The notes under the pieces: model-generated
The model's input: only the letters and a program-made list of their open reading frames with translations
What the model was told of the DNA's origin: nothing
Databases searched by the model: none
Shown here: one piece after another, positions 1-5,906 of the stretch
How the letters are laid out: each line of letters begins with the position of its first letter
Position numbering within the stretch: the stretch's first letter is position 1
Translations under genes and position numbers: made by a program
Assembly (NCBI GenBank): GCA_903953455.1
Contig: CAJBJW010000299.1
Location: 1-8,032, forward strand
Direction: 5' to 3'
DNA length: 8,032 nucleotides
From: an uncultured Pseudomonadota bacterium
GTDB taxonomy: Bacteria; Pseudomonadota; Gammaproteobacteria; Methylococcales; Methylomonadaceae

Positions 1-300
1 GGTAAAGGTTTTGCTGGTGGTGTTAAAAGACATCATTTTAGTATGCAAGATGCAACACATGGTAACTCATTGTCGCATCGTGTGTTAGGTTCAATCGGTA
101 TGTGTCAAACACCTGGTCGAGTTTTTAAAGGTAAAAAAATGGCGGGGCATTTAGGTGCTGTCAAAACTACTATTCAAAACTTAACAATTCATGCCATTGA
201 TGCAGAGAGAAATTTAATCTTGGTTAAAGGTTCTGTGCCTGGTGCAAAAGGCGGTGATGTAGTAATTACTCCCGCGAGTAAAATGAAGAATAAAGGCTAG
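1..300 (+). CDS. rplC: 50S ribosomal protein L3 (uL3), 3' part only
   Basis: The window opens inside this gene in frame 1. The visible 99 residues match E. coli L3 from about residue 115 to the C-terminus (GKGFAG, DATHGNSLSHR, QTPGRVFKGKKMAG, DAERNLILVKG). L3 binds 23S rRNA early in large-subunit assembly, and its extended loop reaches towards the peptidyl transferase centre. The Gln of the loop (QTPG, Q150 in E. coli, methylated there by PrmB) is kept, so a PrmB-type methylase may act on it. An ATG at 43 is an internal Met (HFSMQD), not the start; the real start lies upstream of the window. One oddity is Leu (codon 85-87) where E. coli has Pro in RVPGSIG. The C-terminus is a few residues longer than in E. 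coli. It ends 3 bp before rplD. Confidence 0.97.
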   Translation, partial: GKGFAGGVKRHHFSMQDATHGNSLSHRVLGSIGMCQTPGRVFKGKKMAGHLGAVKTTIQNLTIHAIDAERNLILVKGSVPGAKGGDVVITPASKMKNKG

Positions 301-303
301 GTC

Positions 304-915
304 ATGGGATTGCAAATACCTGTTTTAAATCAAGAAAATAATGTTCAAGTAAGTGATTTTGTATTTGGACAGGATTTTAATGAAACACTTGTGCATCAGT
401 TAGTGACACGCTATTTAGCGGGAGCGCGTGCTGGAACTAAGGCACAAAAAACTCGCTCAGACGTTAGTGGCGGTGGAATTAAGCCGTGGCGTCAAAAAGG
501 TACTGGCCGTGCGAGATCGGGTACTACCCGTAGTCCGTTATGGCGTACTGGTGGTGTCACGTTTGCTGCAAGACCACGTAGTTATGATCAAAAATTGAAC
601 AAAAAAATGTTCCGAGTAGGGATTAGATCAATTTTATCTGAGTTATTGCGTCAGGGTCGTCTAGTTATGAGTAGTGAAGTTTTGGTAAGTACTCCAAAAA
701 CGAAAGTATTAAGTGCTCAACTAGATGCTATTCAGTCTAAACGCACATTAATAATTGTTGATACGGTAGATAAAAATTTGGCTTTAGCTTCTAGAAATAT
801 TCCGTATGTGCAAGTTGTTGAAGCTGCTAATCTAAATCCTGTATTACTAGTTGCGGCAGATAAAATTATTGTAACGCCAGGTGCGTTGCAGCAGTTAGAG
901 GAGCGTTTAGCATGA
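304..915 (+). CDS. rplD: 50S ribosomal protein L4 (uL4)
   Basis: The product has 203 residues (E. coli 201). The N-terminal part carries the typical DFNE.LVHQ segment. It is followed by the long internal loop at about residues 38-90 (GARAGTKAQKTR, KPWRQKGTGRARSG, RTGGVTFAARP), which in the ribosome lines the exit tunnel next to L22. The C-terminal globular part ends in LEERLA. L4 is an assembly initiator protein. In E. coli and other gammaproteobacteria free L4 also represses its own S10 operon by acting on the leader of the transcript; that leader would lie upstream of this window, so it cannot be judged here. The start follows rplC by 3 bp with a GG-rich stretch ending the preceding gene as a modest ribosome binding site. 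The last 4 bases overlap rplW (ATGA). Codons 100-101 include a run of seven A (601-607). Confidence 0.98.
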   Translation: MGLQIPVLNQENNVQVSDFVFGQDFNETLVHQLVTRYLAGARAGTKAQKTRSDVSGGGIKPWRQKGTGRARSGTTRSPLWRTGGVTFAARPRSYDQKLNKKMFRVGIRSILSELLRQGRLVMSSEVLVSTPKTKVLSAQLDAIQSKRTLIIVDTVDKNLALASRNIPYVQVVEAANLNPVLLVAADKIIVTPGALQQLEERLA

Positions 916-1211
916 GTTCAAATTTGTACCAATTGACACGCGTATTAGAAGCGCCTGTTATTTCAGAAAAAAGTACAGTTGCAGCTGAAAAAGATAAGCA
1001 AATTGTTTTTAAAGTGCAGCGTAATGCAACTAAGAAGCAAGTTAAAAGTGCCGTCGAAGCAATGTTTAATGTCGAAGTTGATGCCGTACGTGTATTAAAC
1101 GTTAAGGGTAAGCAAAAGAGATTCGGGCGTTCGTTAGGTCAGCGTTCAGATTGGAAAAAGGCTTATGTAAAGCTAAAATCCGGTCATGATATTGAATTCG
1201 CCACGGCTTAA
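912..1211 (+). CDS. rplW: 50S ribosomal protein L23 (uL23)
   Basis: The product has 99 residues (E. coli 100) and is recognised by APVISEK near the N-terminus, ATKKQVKSAVE in the middle, and VKGKQKRFGR..G.RSDWKKAYV in the C-terminal half. L23 sits at the tunnel exit and is the docking site for trigger factor and the signal recognition particle. The key acidic residue (Glu18 in E. coli) is present as Glu19 in SEK. The start is the ATG at 912, which shares four bases with the rplD stop (ATGA). A strong Shine-Dalgarno GAGGAG lies at 898-903 inside the end of rplD, so coupling and independent initiation are both possible. It is followed by a 29-bp gap before rplB. Confidence 0.98.
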   Translation: MSSNLYQLTRVLEAPVISEKSTVAAEKDKQIVFKVQRNATKKQVKSAVEAMFNVEVDAVRVLNVKGKQKRFGRSLGQRSDWKKAYVKLKSGHDIEFATA

Positions 1212-1240
1212 TTGATAGAGAAAAGGAAACGGTAAAATTT

Positions 1241-2062
1241 ATGGCGATTGTAAAGTCAAAACCGACCTCACCCGGATCACGGTTTGTAGTACGCGTAAAA
1301 AATGACGCTTTGCACAAAGGTAAGCCTTTTGCAGCTCTTCTAGAGAAAAAAAGTAAAACAGGTGGTAGAAATAATAATGGTCGCATCACAACAAGACATG
1401 TTGGCGGTGGGCATAAACAACATTATCGCTTGATTGATTTTAAGAGAAATAAATTAGATATACCGGCAATTGTAGAAAGATTAGAGTATGATCCTAATAG
1501 AACTGCAAATATTGCTTTGGTTTTATATAAAGATGGTGAGCGTAGATATATTATTGCGCCTAAAGGACTTGAAGTAGGTCAAGAGATTATTTCTTCTGAG
1601 GTAGTGCCTGTCAAAGTTGGAAATTGTATGCCATTGCGCAATATACCAGTCGGTACGACAGTGCATTGTGTAGAACTGAAAGCAGGTAAAGGTGCTCAAG
1701 TTGCAAGAAGTGCTGGAACATCGGTTCAGTTAGTTGCACGTGATGGTGTTCATGCAACGCTTAGATTACGTTCTGGTGAAATGCGTAAAGTATTAGCTGA
1801 TTGTCATGCTGTTATTGGTGAAGTTTCTAATTCAGAACACAGTTTAGCTTCATTAGGTAAAGCTGGAGCATCAAGATGGCGTGGTATTAGACCAACAGTT
1901 CGTGGTGTAGTTATGAACCCTGTTGATCACCCGCATGGTGGTGGTGAGGGTAGAACATCTGGTGGTAGACATCCAGTGTCACCTTGGGGTATGCCTACAA
2001 AAGGCTACAAAACAAGAAAGAATAAACGGACTGATAATATGATTATTAGACGTCGTAAGTAA
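1241..2062 (+). CDS. rplB: 50S ribosomal protein L2 (uL2)
   Basis: The product has 273 residues, the same length as E. coli L2, and aligns almost without gaps. It carries the N-terminal extension (PTSPGSR, LHKGKPFA, GGRNNNGRITTRH.GGGHKQ at about 41-60), the OB-fold and SH3-like RNA-binding core (VERLEYDPNR, ALVLYKDGERRYI.APKG), and the C-terminal motif NPVDHPHGGGEGR at 226-238. The His at 230 corresponds to the much-studied His229 of mature E. coli L2 near the peptidyl transferase centre. L2 is needed for subunit association and peptide bond formation. A purine-rich AAAGGA at 1222-1227 serves as Shine-Dalgarno, though its spacing of about 13 nt is on the long side. The product contains Cys at 129, 143 and 188, which E. 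coli does not all share; this looks unremarkable. Confidence 0.99.
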   Translation: MAIVKSKPTSPGSRFVVRVKNDALHKGKPFAALLEKKSKTGGRNNNGRITTRHVGGGHKQHYRLIDFKRNKLDIPAIVERLEYDPNRTANIALVLYKDGERRYIIAPKGLEVGQEIISSEVVPVKVGNCMPLRNIPVGTTVHCVELKAGKGAQVARSAGTSVQLVARDGVHATLRLRSGEMRKVLADCHAVIGEVSNSEHSLASLGKAGASRWRGIRPTVRGVVMNPVDHPHGGGEGRTSGGRHPVSPWGMPTKGYKTRKNKRTDNMIIRRRK

Positions 2063-2078
2063 TTAGAGAGGAATTAGC

Positions 2079-2351
2079 GTGCCGCGTTCAATTAAAAAAG
2101 GTCCTTTTATTGATCATCATCTCTTTAAAAAAGTTGAAGATGCCGTAAAAAGCAGTAGTAGGAAACCGATTAAAACCTGGTCTAGAAGATCAATGATTAT
2201 TCCTGATATGTTGGGCTTGACCATTGCAGTTCATAATGGAAAGTTACACATCCCCGTTCTCGTTACTGAGAATATGGTGGGTCATAAATTAGGCGAATTT
2301 GCACCCACTCGTACCTATAAAGGTCACGTGGCTGACAAGAAATCTAAGTAG
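2079..2351 (+). CDS. rpsS: 30S ribosomal protein S19 (uS19), GTG start
   Basis: The product has 90 residues (E. coli 92). It shows the family signature throughout: PRS.KKGPFID at the N-terminus, TWSRRS.I.P at about 33-42, LTIAVHNG in the middle, and MVGHKLGEFAPTRTY.GH near the end. S19 forms a complex with S13 in the head of the small subunit and contacts the A-site finger of 23S rRNA. The start codon is GTG, chosen because the very conserved PRSxKKGPF follows it directly and a Shine-Dalgarno AGAGAGGA (2065-2072) lies just upstream. No in-frame ATG sits nearby. It lies 16 bp after rplB and 8 bp before rplV. The C-terminus is slightly shorter in its lysine tail than in E. coli. Confidence 0.98.
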   Translation: MPRSIKKGPFIDHHLFKKVEDAVKSSSRKPIKTWSRRSMIIPDMLGLTIAVHNGKLHIPVLVTENMVGHKLGEFAPTRTYKGHVADKKSK

Positions 2352-2359
2352 GATGAACG

Positions 2360-2695
2360 ATGGAAATTTCAGCAAAATTAAGTAATGCACCTTTGTCTGC
2401 TCAGAAAGCAAGATTGGTCTGCGATCAAATTCGTGGTCTTCCTGTTGAAAAAGCATTGAATGTACTAAAGTTTAGTCCAAAAAAAGCTGCGTTTATTGTT
2501 AAAAAAGTTTTAGAATCAGCAATCGCTAATGCAGAGCACAATGAAAGTGCTGACATTGATGAGTTGAAAGTGTCTACTGTTTTTGTTAATGAAGCAGCAA
2601 CACTAAAAAGATTTAAGGCAAGAGCTAAAGGTCGTGCGAACCATATCCTTAAAAGAACCTGCCATATCACCATTAAAGTTGCAGAAAGCGAGTAG
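2360..2695 (+). CDS. rplV: 50S ribosomal protein L22 (uL22)
   Basis: The product has 111 residues (E. coli 110). Conserved segments are SAQKARLV..QIRG at 13-26, KKAAFIVKKVLESAIANAEHN at 41-61, and the C-terminal hairpin region LKRFKARAKGRAN..LKRT at about 82-100. L22 binds all domains of 23S rRNA, and its long beta-hairpin lines the exit tunnel opposite L4, which is why changes there give macrolide resistance in other bacteria. The residues LKR at the hairpin (MKR in E. coli 82-84, deleted in known resistant mutants) are intact. Ala87 replaces the Pro of E. coli, but ARAKGR is a form I recall from other proteobacteria. The ribosome binding site AGGA at 2350-2353 overlaps the rpsS stop codon. 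Confidence 0.98.
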   Translation: MEISAKLSNAPLSAQKARLVCDQIRGLPVEKALNVLKFSPKKAAFIVKKVLESAIANAEHNESADIDELKVSTVFVNEAATLKRFKARAKGRANHILKRTCHITIKVAESE

Positions 2696-2703
2696 GGGAT
2701 AAC

Positions 2704-3375
2704 ATGGGTCAAAAAGTACATCCAACTGGCATAAGACTTGGTATCGTAAAAGATTGGAATTCACGCTGGTATGCAAGCAGCAAGGATTACGCGAATTTTT
2801 TACATCAAGACTTGAGAGTCAGAGAGTTTTTAAGAAAAAAATTAGCACATGCTTCGGTAAGTCGTATCCAAATTAATCGTCCTGCAAATAATGCACAGAT
2901 TACTATTTATACAGCTCGTCCAGGTATTGTAATAGGTAAAAAAGGCGAAGACATTGAAGTCTTAAAGCAAGAAATTGCAAAGATGATTGGTGTTCCTGTG
3001 CAATTAAATGTAGAAGAAATCAGAAAACCTGAATTAGACGCATATTTAGTTGCTGAAGGGGTTGCACAACAACTTGAAAAGCGTATCATGTACCGTCGTG
3101 CAATGAAACGTGCTGTAACGAATACTATGCGTTTAGGTGCTGAAGGTATCAAAATAAATGTAGGTGGTCGTTTAAACGGTGCGGAAATTGCGCGTAGTGA
3201 GTGGTATAGAGAAGGACGGGTTCCTTTGCATACACTCCGCGCGGATATTGATTACGCAACAGCAGAAGCACATACAACCTATGGAATTATCGGCATTAAA
3301 GTGTGGATTTTCAAAGGTGAAGTGTTTGACATTGATGCGCATAAAGCATCTATTAACTCTGACTCTAAGAAATAG
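2704..3375 (+). CDS. rpsC: 30S ribosomal protein S3 (uS3)
   Basis: The product has 223 residues (E. coli 233); the difference is mainly the shorter C-terminal basic tail, a variable part of the family. It starts MGQKVHP.GIRLGIVK. The KH domain with GIVIGKKGED lies at about 74-83. The C-terminal S3 domain contains RRAMKRAV at 131-138, SEWYREGRVPLHTLRADIDY, and AHTTYGIIGIKVWIFKGE. Arg131, Arg132 and Lys135 are the positive residues at the mRNA entry channel that in E. coli contribute to ribosomal helicase activity. S3 forms the entry pore with S4 and S5. The Shine-Dalgarno AGGGGA is at 2694-2699, starting within the rplV stop codon. A 16-bp gap leads to rplP. Confidence 0.99.
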   Translation: MGQKVHPTGIRLGIVKDWNSRWYASSKDYANFLHQDLRVREFLRKKLAHASVSRIQINRPANNAQITIYTARPGIVIGKKGEDIEVLKQEIAKMIGVPVQLNVEEIRKPELDAYLVAEGVAQQLEKRIMYRRAMKRAVTNTMRLGAEGIKINVGGRLNGAEIARSEWYREGRVPLHTLRADIDYATAEAHTTYGIIGIKVWIFKGEVFDIDAHKASINSDSKK

Positions 3376-3391
3376 TTGAAGGAAGAAAAAG

Positions 3392-3805
3392 ATGCTTCAA
3401 CCCAAAAGAACAAAATTTCGTAAGCAGCACAAAGGAAAGAACAACGGTATTGCTGTTCGTGGCTCATCAGTTAGTTTTGGTGAGTTCGGTCTTAAAGCAG
3501 TAACCCGTGGTCGATTAACAGCACGTCAAATTGAGGCGGCACGTAGAACAATTTCTCGTCACGTAAAACGTGGTGGTAAAATTTGGATTCGTGTTTTCCC
3601 AGATAAGCCAATAACTGAAAAACCCTTGGCAGTTCGTATGGGTAAAGGTAAAGGTAGTGTAGAATATTGGGTTGCCCAAGTTCGTCCTGGAACAATGCTT
3701 TATGAAATTCAAGGCGTTTCCGAAGAATTAGCGCGTGAGGCTTTCACATTGGCTTCAGCGAAATTGCCTTTGAAAACACTATTTACTGTACGGACGATAA
3801 TGTAA
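3392..3805 (+). CDS. rplP: 50S ribosomal protein L16 (uL16)
   Basis: The product has 137 residues (E. coli 136, with one inserted residue near position 23). Diagnostic segments are the N-terminus MLQPKRTKFRK.HKG, FGEFGLKAV..GRLTARQIEAARR, the strongly conserved KIWIRVFPDKPITEKPLAVRMGKGKG at 63-88, and ELAREAF.LA.AKLP near the end. L16 sits at the A site and helps position aminoacyl-tRNA; it joins late in large-subunit assembly. Arg82 corresponds to Arg81 of E. coli L16, the residue hydroxylated by RoxA (YcfD), so that modification is possible here if the enzyme is present. The Shine-Dalgarno AAGGAAG lies at 3379-3385. The stop shares one base with the start of rpmC (TAATG). Confidence 0.99.
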   Translation: MLQPKRTKFRKQHKGKNNGIAVRGSSVSFGEFGLKAVTRGRLTARQIEAARRTISRHVKRGGKIWIRVFPDKPITEKPLAVRMGKGKGSVEYWVAQVRPGTMLYEIQGVSEELAREAFTLASAKLPLKTLFTVRTIM

Positions 3806-4002
3806 TGAAATTGAAAGCAAGTGAATTACGTCAAAAGTCTCATGAAGAATTGTCAACGATGTTGATTGATTTGTCACGTGAGCGCTTTACCCTTCAAATG
3901 CAAAAGGGTACTGGACAACTTTCAAAAACGGCGCAAGTAAAAAAAGTACGACGTGACGTTGCTCGCGTTCAAACTGTGTTAAACGAGATGGCGAGAGCGT
4001 AG
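3805..4002 (+). CDS. rpmC: 50S ribosomal protein L29 (uL29)
   Basis: This is a small all-helical protein of 65 residues (E. coli 63). The family features are K..ELR.KS.EEL at the N-terminus, the LSRERF.LQMQ.GTGQL stretch (about 23-39), and the second helix with VRRDVARV.TVLNE. L29 binds next to L23 at the tunnel exit and contributes to the binding surface for nascent chain factors. The ATG overlaps the rplP stop by one base (TAATG). No clear Shine-Dalgarno precedes it; only GGA at 3792-3794. Initiation therefore probably depends on ribosomes finishing rplP. One base separates it from rpsQ. Confidence 0.97.
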   Translation: MKLKASELRQKSHEELSTMLIDLSRERFTLQMQKGTGQLSKTAQVKKVRRDVARVQTVLNEMARA

Positions 4003-4003
4003 T

Positions 4004-4267
4004 ATGAGCGAAGATACAGCAAAATTACGAACCATTACGGGTCGTGTTGTTAGTGATAAGATGGACAAAACAATTACTGTTTTGGTAGAGAGAGTCGTAA
4101 AACATCCTGTTTATGGGAAGTATATAAAACGCTCAACAAAGATGATGGCACACGATGAGCAAAATACATGTCATGAAGGTGATGTGGTTGCGATTACATC
4201 TTGTCGTCCAATGTCTAAAAATAAGACATTTAAATTAGTGCAAGTTTTAGAACGTACTAATAAATAA
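4004..4267 (+). CDS. rpsQ: 30S ribosomal protein S17 (uS17)
   Basis: The product has 87 residues (E. coli 84). It is recognised by LRTITGRVVSDKMDKTI (about 8-24), ERVVKHPVYGKYIKRSTK, AHDE, GDVV.I..CRP.SK.K.F.LV.V at the C-terminal half; an OB-fold is typical of the family. S17 is a primary 16S rRNA binding protein of the 5' domain. The ATG is one base after the rpmC stop and is preceded only by a weak purine stretch (GCGAGAG), suggesting coupling to rpmC. In E. coli this is the last gene of the S10 operon; here a 37-bp gap with no terminator-like hairpin follows. Confidence 0.97.
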   Translation: MSEDTAKLRTITGRVVSDKMDKTITVLVERVVKHPVYGKYIKRSTKMMAHDEQNTCHEGDVVAITSCRPMSKNKTFKLVQVLERTNK

Positions 4268-4304
4268 TCAATTAAAAGATTAATTTATATTTTAGGAATA
4301 AATC
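4268..4304 (+). promoter_or_regulatory. rpsQ–rplN spacer, S10/spc boundary; possible weak promoter
   Basis: This 37-bp stretch is the largest gap between genes in the window and marks where the E. coli spc operon begins. It is very AT-rich. It holds a candidate -10 (TATATT at 4286-4291) and the rplN Shine-Dalgarno TAGGA at 4293-4297. No good -35 hexamer is seen 15-19 bp upstream, and a start site from this -10 would leave almost no leader. The AATTA/TAATT pair (4270-4274 and 4281-4285) forms only a 5-bp A:T stem and is not a terminator. I consider read-through from the S10 genes more likely than a separate promoter here. Confidence 0.2.
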
Positions 4305-4673
4305 ATGATTCAGATGCAAACTAACCTTGAGGTCGCCGATAATAGCGGCGCAAAAAAGGTCATGTGTATCAAAGTACTTGGTGGTTCGCATAGGCGTTAT
4401 GCTGGCATTGGTGATATTATTAAAGTCAGTATAAAAGATGCGATTCCACGTGGAAGAGTAAAAAAAGGTGAGGTTTATAACGCTTTAGTTGTACGTACAA
4501 GTAAAGGTGTTCGCCGTGCTGATGGTTCAGTAATTCGATTTGATGGAAATGCAGCTGTTATTCTAAATAATAATTTGCAACCATTGGGTACACGTATTTT
4601 TGGCCCAGTGACCCGTGAACTGAGAGGCGAAAAATTTATGAAAATTATTTCATTAGCGCCTGAAGTATTATAA
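4305..4673 (+). CDS. rplN: 50S ribosomal protein L14 (uL14)
   Basis: The product has 122 residues (E. coli 123; one residue missing around LNNNLQPLGT). The match is dense: VADNSGAK.VMCIKVLGGSHRRYAGIGDII (about 10-40), the basic loop AIPRGRVKKGEV, VVRTSKGVRR.DGS.IRFD.NA, and the C-terminal GTRIFGPVTRELR.EKFMKIISLAPEVL. L14 is a beta-barrel protein at the subunit interface, forming bridges to 16S rRNA helix 14, and is the target of the silencing factor RsfS. The Shine-Dalgarno TAGGA (4293-4297) has a 7-nt spacer. It is the first gene of the spc operon in E. coli. Confidence 0.99.
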   Translation: MIQMQTNLEVADNSGAKKVMCIKVLGGSHRRYAGIGDIIKVSIKDAIPRGRVKKGEVYNALVVRTSKGVRRADGSVIRFDGNAAVILNNNLQPLGTRIFGPVTRELRGEKFMKIISLAPEVL

Positions 4674-4690
4674 GGGTAGGGACTTAAATT

Positions 4691-5008
4691 ATGAAAAAAA
4701 TCAAAACAGGTGACGAAGTTATTGTTCGTATCGGTAAAGATAAGGGCAAAAGCGGACGTGTAACTCAAGTTTTAAAAAATAACAAGATTCTTGTTGAAGG
4801 TATAAATCAGGTCAAAAAAAGTCAAAAACCAAACCCAAATGATGGTACACAGGGTGGTTTTGTGACTAAAGATATGCCTATTGAAATTTCAAACGTAGGA
4901 TTGTATAACCCTGTAACTAAAAAAGCTGATAAAGTTGGTTTTAGATTTCTTGAAGATGGAAAAAAAGTCAGGTTCTTTAAATCAACTAATGAAGTTGTGG
5001 ATGCATAA
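4691..5008 (+). CDS. rplX: 50S ribosomal protein L24 (uL24)
   Basis: The product has 105 residues (E. coli 104). The N-terminal KOW motif region is clear: GDEVIVRIGKDKGKSGRV at about 7-24. It is followed by VEGIN.VKK.QKPNP, the QGGFV..D.PI..SNV.LYNP segment, and the C-terminal KADKVGFRF.EDGKKVRFFKS. L24 binds the 5' end region of 23S rRNA, is one of the two assembly initiators with L3, and forms a hairpin at the tunnel exit. The Shine-Dalgarno AGGGTAGGGA (4673-4682) is strong with an 8-nt spacer. The last codons overlap the 5' arm of a possible S8-binding hairpin at the rplE start. The gene contains several A7 runs. Confidence 0.98.
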   Translation: MKKIKTGDEVIVRIGKDKGKSGRVTQVLKNNKILVEGINQVKKSQKPNPNDGTQGGFVTKDMPIEISNVGLYNPVTKKADKVGFRFLEDGKKVRFFKSTNEVVDA

Positions 5009-5042
5009 GGTGAATCATGGCTAGATTAGAAGCAGTATACAA
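4995..5042 (+). promoter_or_regulatory. Possible S8 autoregulatory mRNA hairpin at the rplX–rplE junction
   Basis: In E. coli, S8 represses the spc operon by binding an mRNA helix at the rplX–rplE junction that mimics helix 21 of 16S rRNA. Here the arms 4995-5004 and 5032-5042 can pair with interruptions: 4995-4999 with 5038-5042 and 5002-5004 with 5032-5034, with an irregular middle. The hairpin encloses the rplE Shine-Dalgarno and ATG, and its 3' arm covers codons 6-8 of rplE, about where I recall the E. coli site ending. GU at 4997-4998 faces AUAC at 5037-5040, resembling the core recognised by S8 in rRNA (G597-U598 against A640-C643). An inner 4-bp stem (5013-5016 with 5024-5027) encloses the ATG. 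Pairing was done by eye and is weak, so this is a hypothesis. Confidence 0.3.
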
Positions 5043-5556
5043 AGAAAAAATTCGCCCTGCACTCATTGAACAGTTTGGTTATAAATCTGTTATGCAGGCG
5101 CCACGTATTACTAAAATTACTCTTAATATGGGTGTAAGTGGTGCGGTTGCCGATAAAAAAGTATTGCAGTTTGCGGTAGGCGATATGGAAAAAATTGCAG
5201 GTCAAAAACCGATTATAACTTTAGCAAGAAAATCTATTGCTGGATTTAAAATTCGTGACGATATGCCTATTGGTTGTAAAGTTACGCTGCGTAGTGATAA
5301 AATGTACGAATTTTTAGATCGATTAATTAGTATATCAATACCGCGTATCAGAGATTTTAGAGGCTTGAATCCTAAAAGTTTTGATGGGCGTGGTAATTAT
5401 TCAATGGGTGTTAAAGAGCAAATTATCTTCCCAGAAATTGATTACGATAAAATTGACATGCTACGCGGAATGGATATTACCATTACGACTACGGCGCAGA
5501 CCAATGAAGAAGGTTTAGCGTTGTTGAAGTTGTTTAATTTTCCATTTAAGCACTAA
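5017..5556 (+). CDS. rplE: 50S ribosomal protein L5 (uL5)
   Basis: The product has 179 residues, identical in length to E. coli L5. Landmarks are VMQ.PRITKITLNMGV (25-40), GQKPI.T.ARKSIAGFKIR (about 66-85), PIGCKVTLR, SIPRIRDFRGL, the P-site tRNA-contacting part of the fold, and FDGRGNYSMGVKEQIIFPEIDYDKID near the C-terminus. L5 binds 5S rRNA together with L18 and L25 in the central protuberance and contacts S13 in the small subunit. In E. coli the start of this gene is where S8 binds and represses the operon. The Shine-Dalgarno AAGGTG (5007-5012) starts inside the rplX stop codon. Residues 41-42 are Ser-Gly where E. coli has Gly-Glu. Confidence 0.99.
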   Translation: MARLEAVYKEKIRPALIEQFGYKSVMQAPRITKITLNMGVSGAVADKKVLQFAVGDMEKIAGQKPIITLARKSIAGFKIRDDMPIGCKVTLRSDKMYEFLDRLISISIPRIRDFRGLNPKSFDGRGNYSMGVKEQIIFPEIDYDKIDMLRGMDITITTTAQTNEEGLALLKLFNFPFKH

Positions 5557-5568
5557 AGGTAATTAGTC

Positions 5569-5874
5569 ATGGCAAAAAAATCAATGATTGCGCGTGAAGA
5601 AAAGCGTAAACAATTAGTAAAAAAATACGACGTTAAGCGTAAGTCTTTAAAAGAAATTATTAGAGATCCTAACGCTTCTTTCGAAGATAAAGAATCTGCT
5701 CATTTGCAACTTCAAAAATTACCTAGAGATTCTAGTGCGTCTCGGGTGCGTAACCGTTGTAATTTAACCGGTCGCCCACATGGCTACTATCGCAAATTCG
5801 GCTTAAGTCGCAATAAACTACGTGAAGCAACAATGCGTGGTGATGTGCCTGGTGTTGTTAAGGCGAGCTGGTAA
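5569..5874 (+). CDS. rpsN: 30S ribosomal protein S14 (uS14), long zinc-free type
   Basis: The product has 101 residues, the same as E. coli S14. It starts MAKKSMIAREEKR and ends in the very conserved block RNRC..TGRPHGYYRKFGLSRNKLRE..MRG..PG..KASW. There is only one cysteine and no pair of CxxC motifs, so this is the long, zinc-independent form typical of Proteobacteria rather than the short zinc-ribbon form. S14 binds 16S rRNA in the head of the small subunit next to S3 and S10. The Shine-Dalgarno AAAGGT (5555-5560) has an 8-nt spacer and overlaps the rplE stop. A 32-bp gap follows. Confidence 0.98.
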   Translation: MAKKSMIAREEKRKQLVKKYDVKRKSLKEIIRDPNASFEDKESAHLQLQKLPRDSSASRVRNRCNLTGRPHGYYRKFGLSRNKLREATMRGDVPGVVKASW

Positions 5875-5906
5875 TTTCTGTTGGATCAATTTTGGAGAAT
5901 TAAACA

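Noticed and set aside
601..607. A7 runs (also in rplX and at the rpsN start) as possible programmed slippage sites or frameshifts
   Set aside because: All frames stay open and encode full-length conserved proteins; such runs are expected from Lys codons in AT-rich DNA.
1102..1389. Open frame of 95 codons on the - strand
   Set aside because: It lies opposite the well-supported rplW and rplB genes, has low-complexity content and no recognisable family; it is a shadow frame.
2596..2640. Ala in place of Pro87 in the L22 hairpin, considered as a macrolide-resistance-type change
   Set aside because: ARAKGR at this place is a form I recall from other proteobacteria, and the residues altered in known resistant mutants are intact.
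2425..2721. Open frame on the - strand across rplV
   Set aside because: It is antisense to a highly conserved gene with no similarity of its own; the same holds for the other - strand frames (2907-3152, 3279-3467, 3492-3712, 4475-4768, 7408-7632).
3179..3379. Open frame of 66 codons on the + strand inside rpsC
   Set aside because: It overlaps the conserved C-terminal domain of S3 in another frame, with no family similarity or ribosome binding site.
4270..4291. AATTA/TAATT inverted repeat followed by T-rich sequence, a possible terminator after rpsQ
   Set aside because: The stem is only 5 A:T pairs with no G:C, far too weak for an intrinsic terminator.
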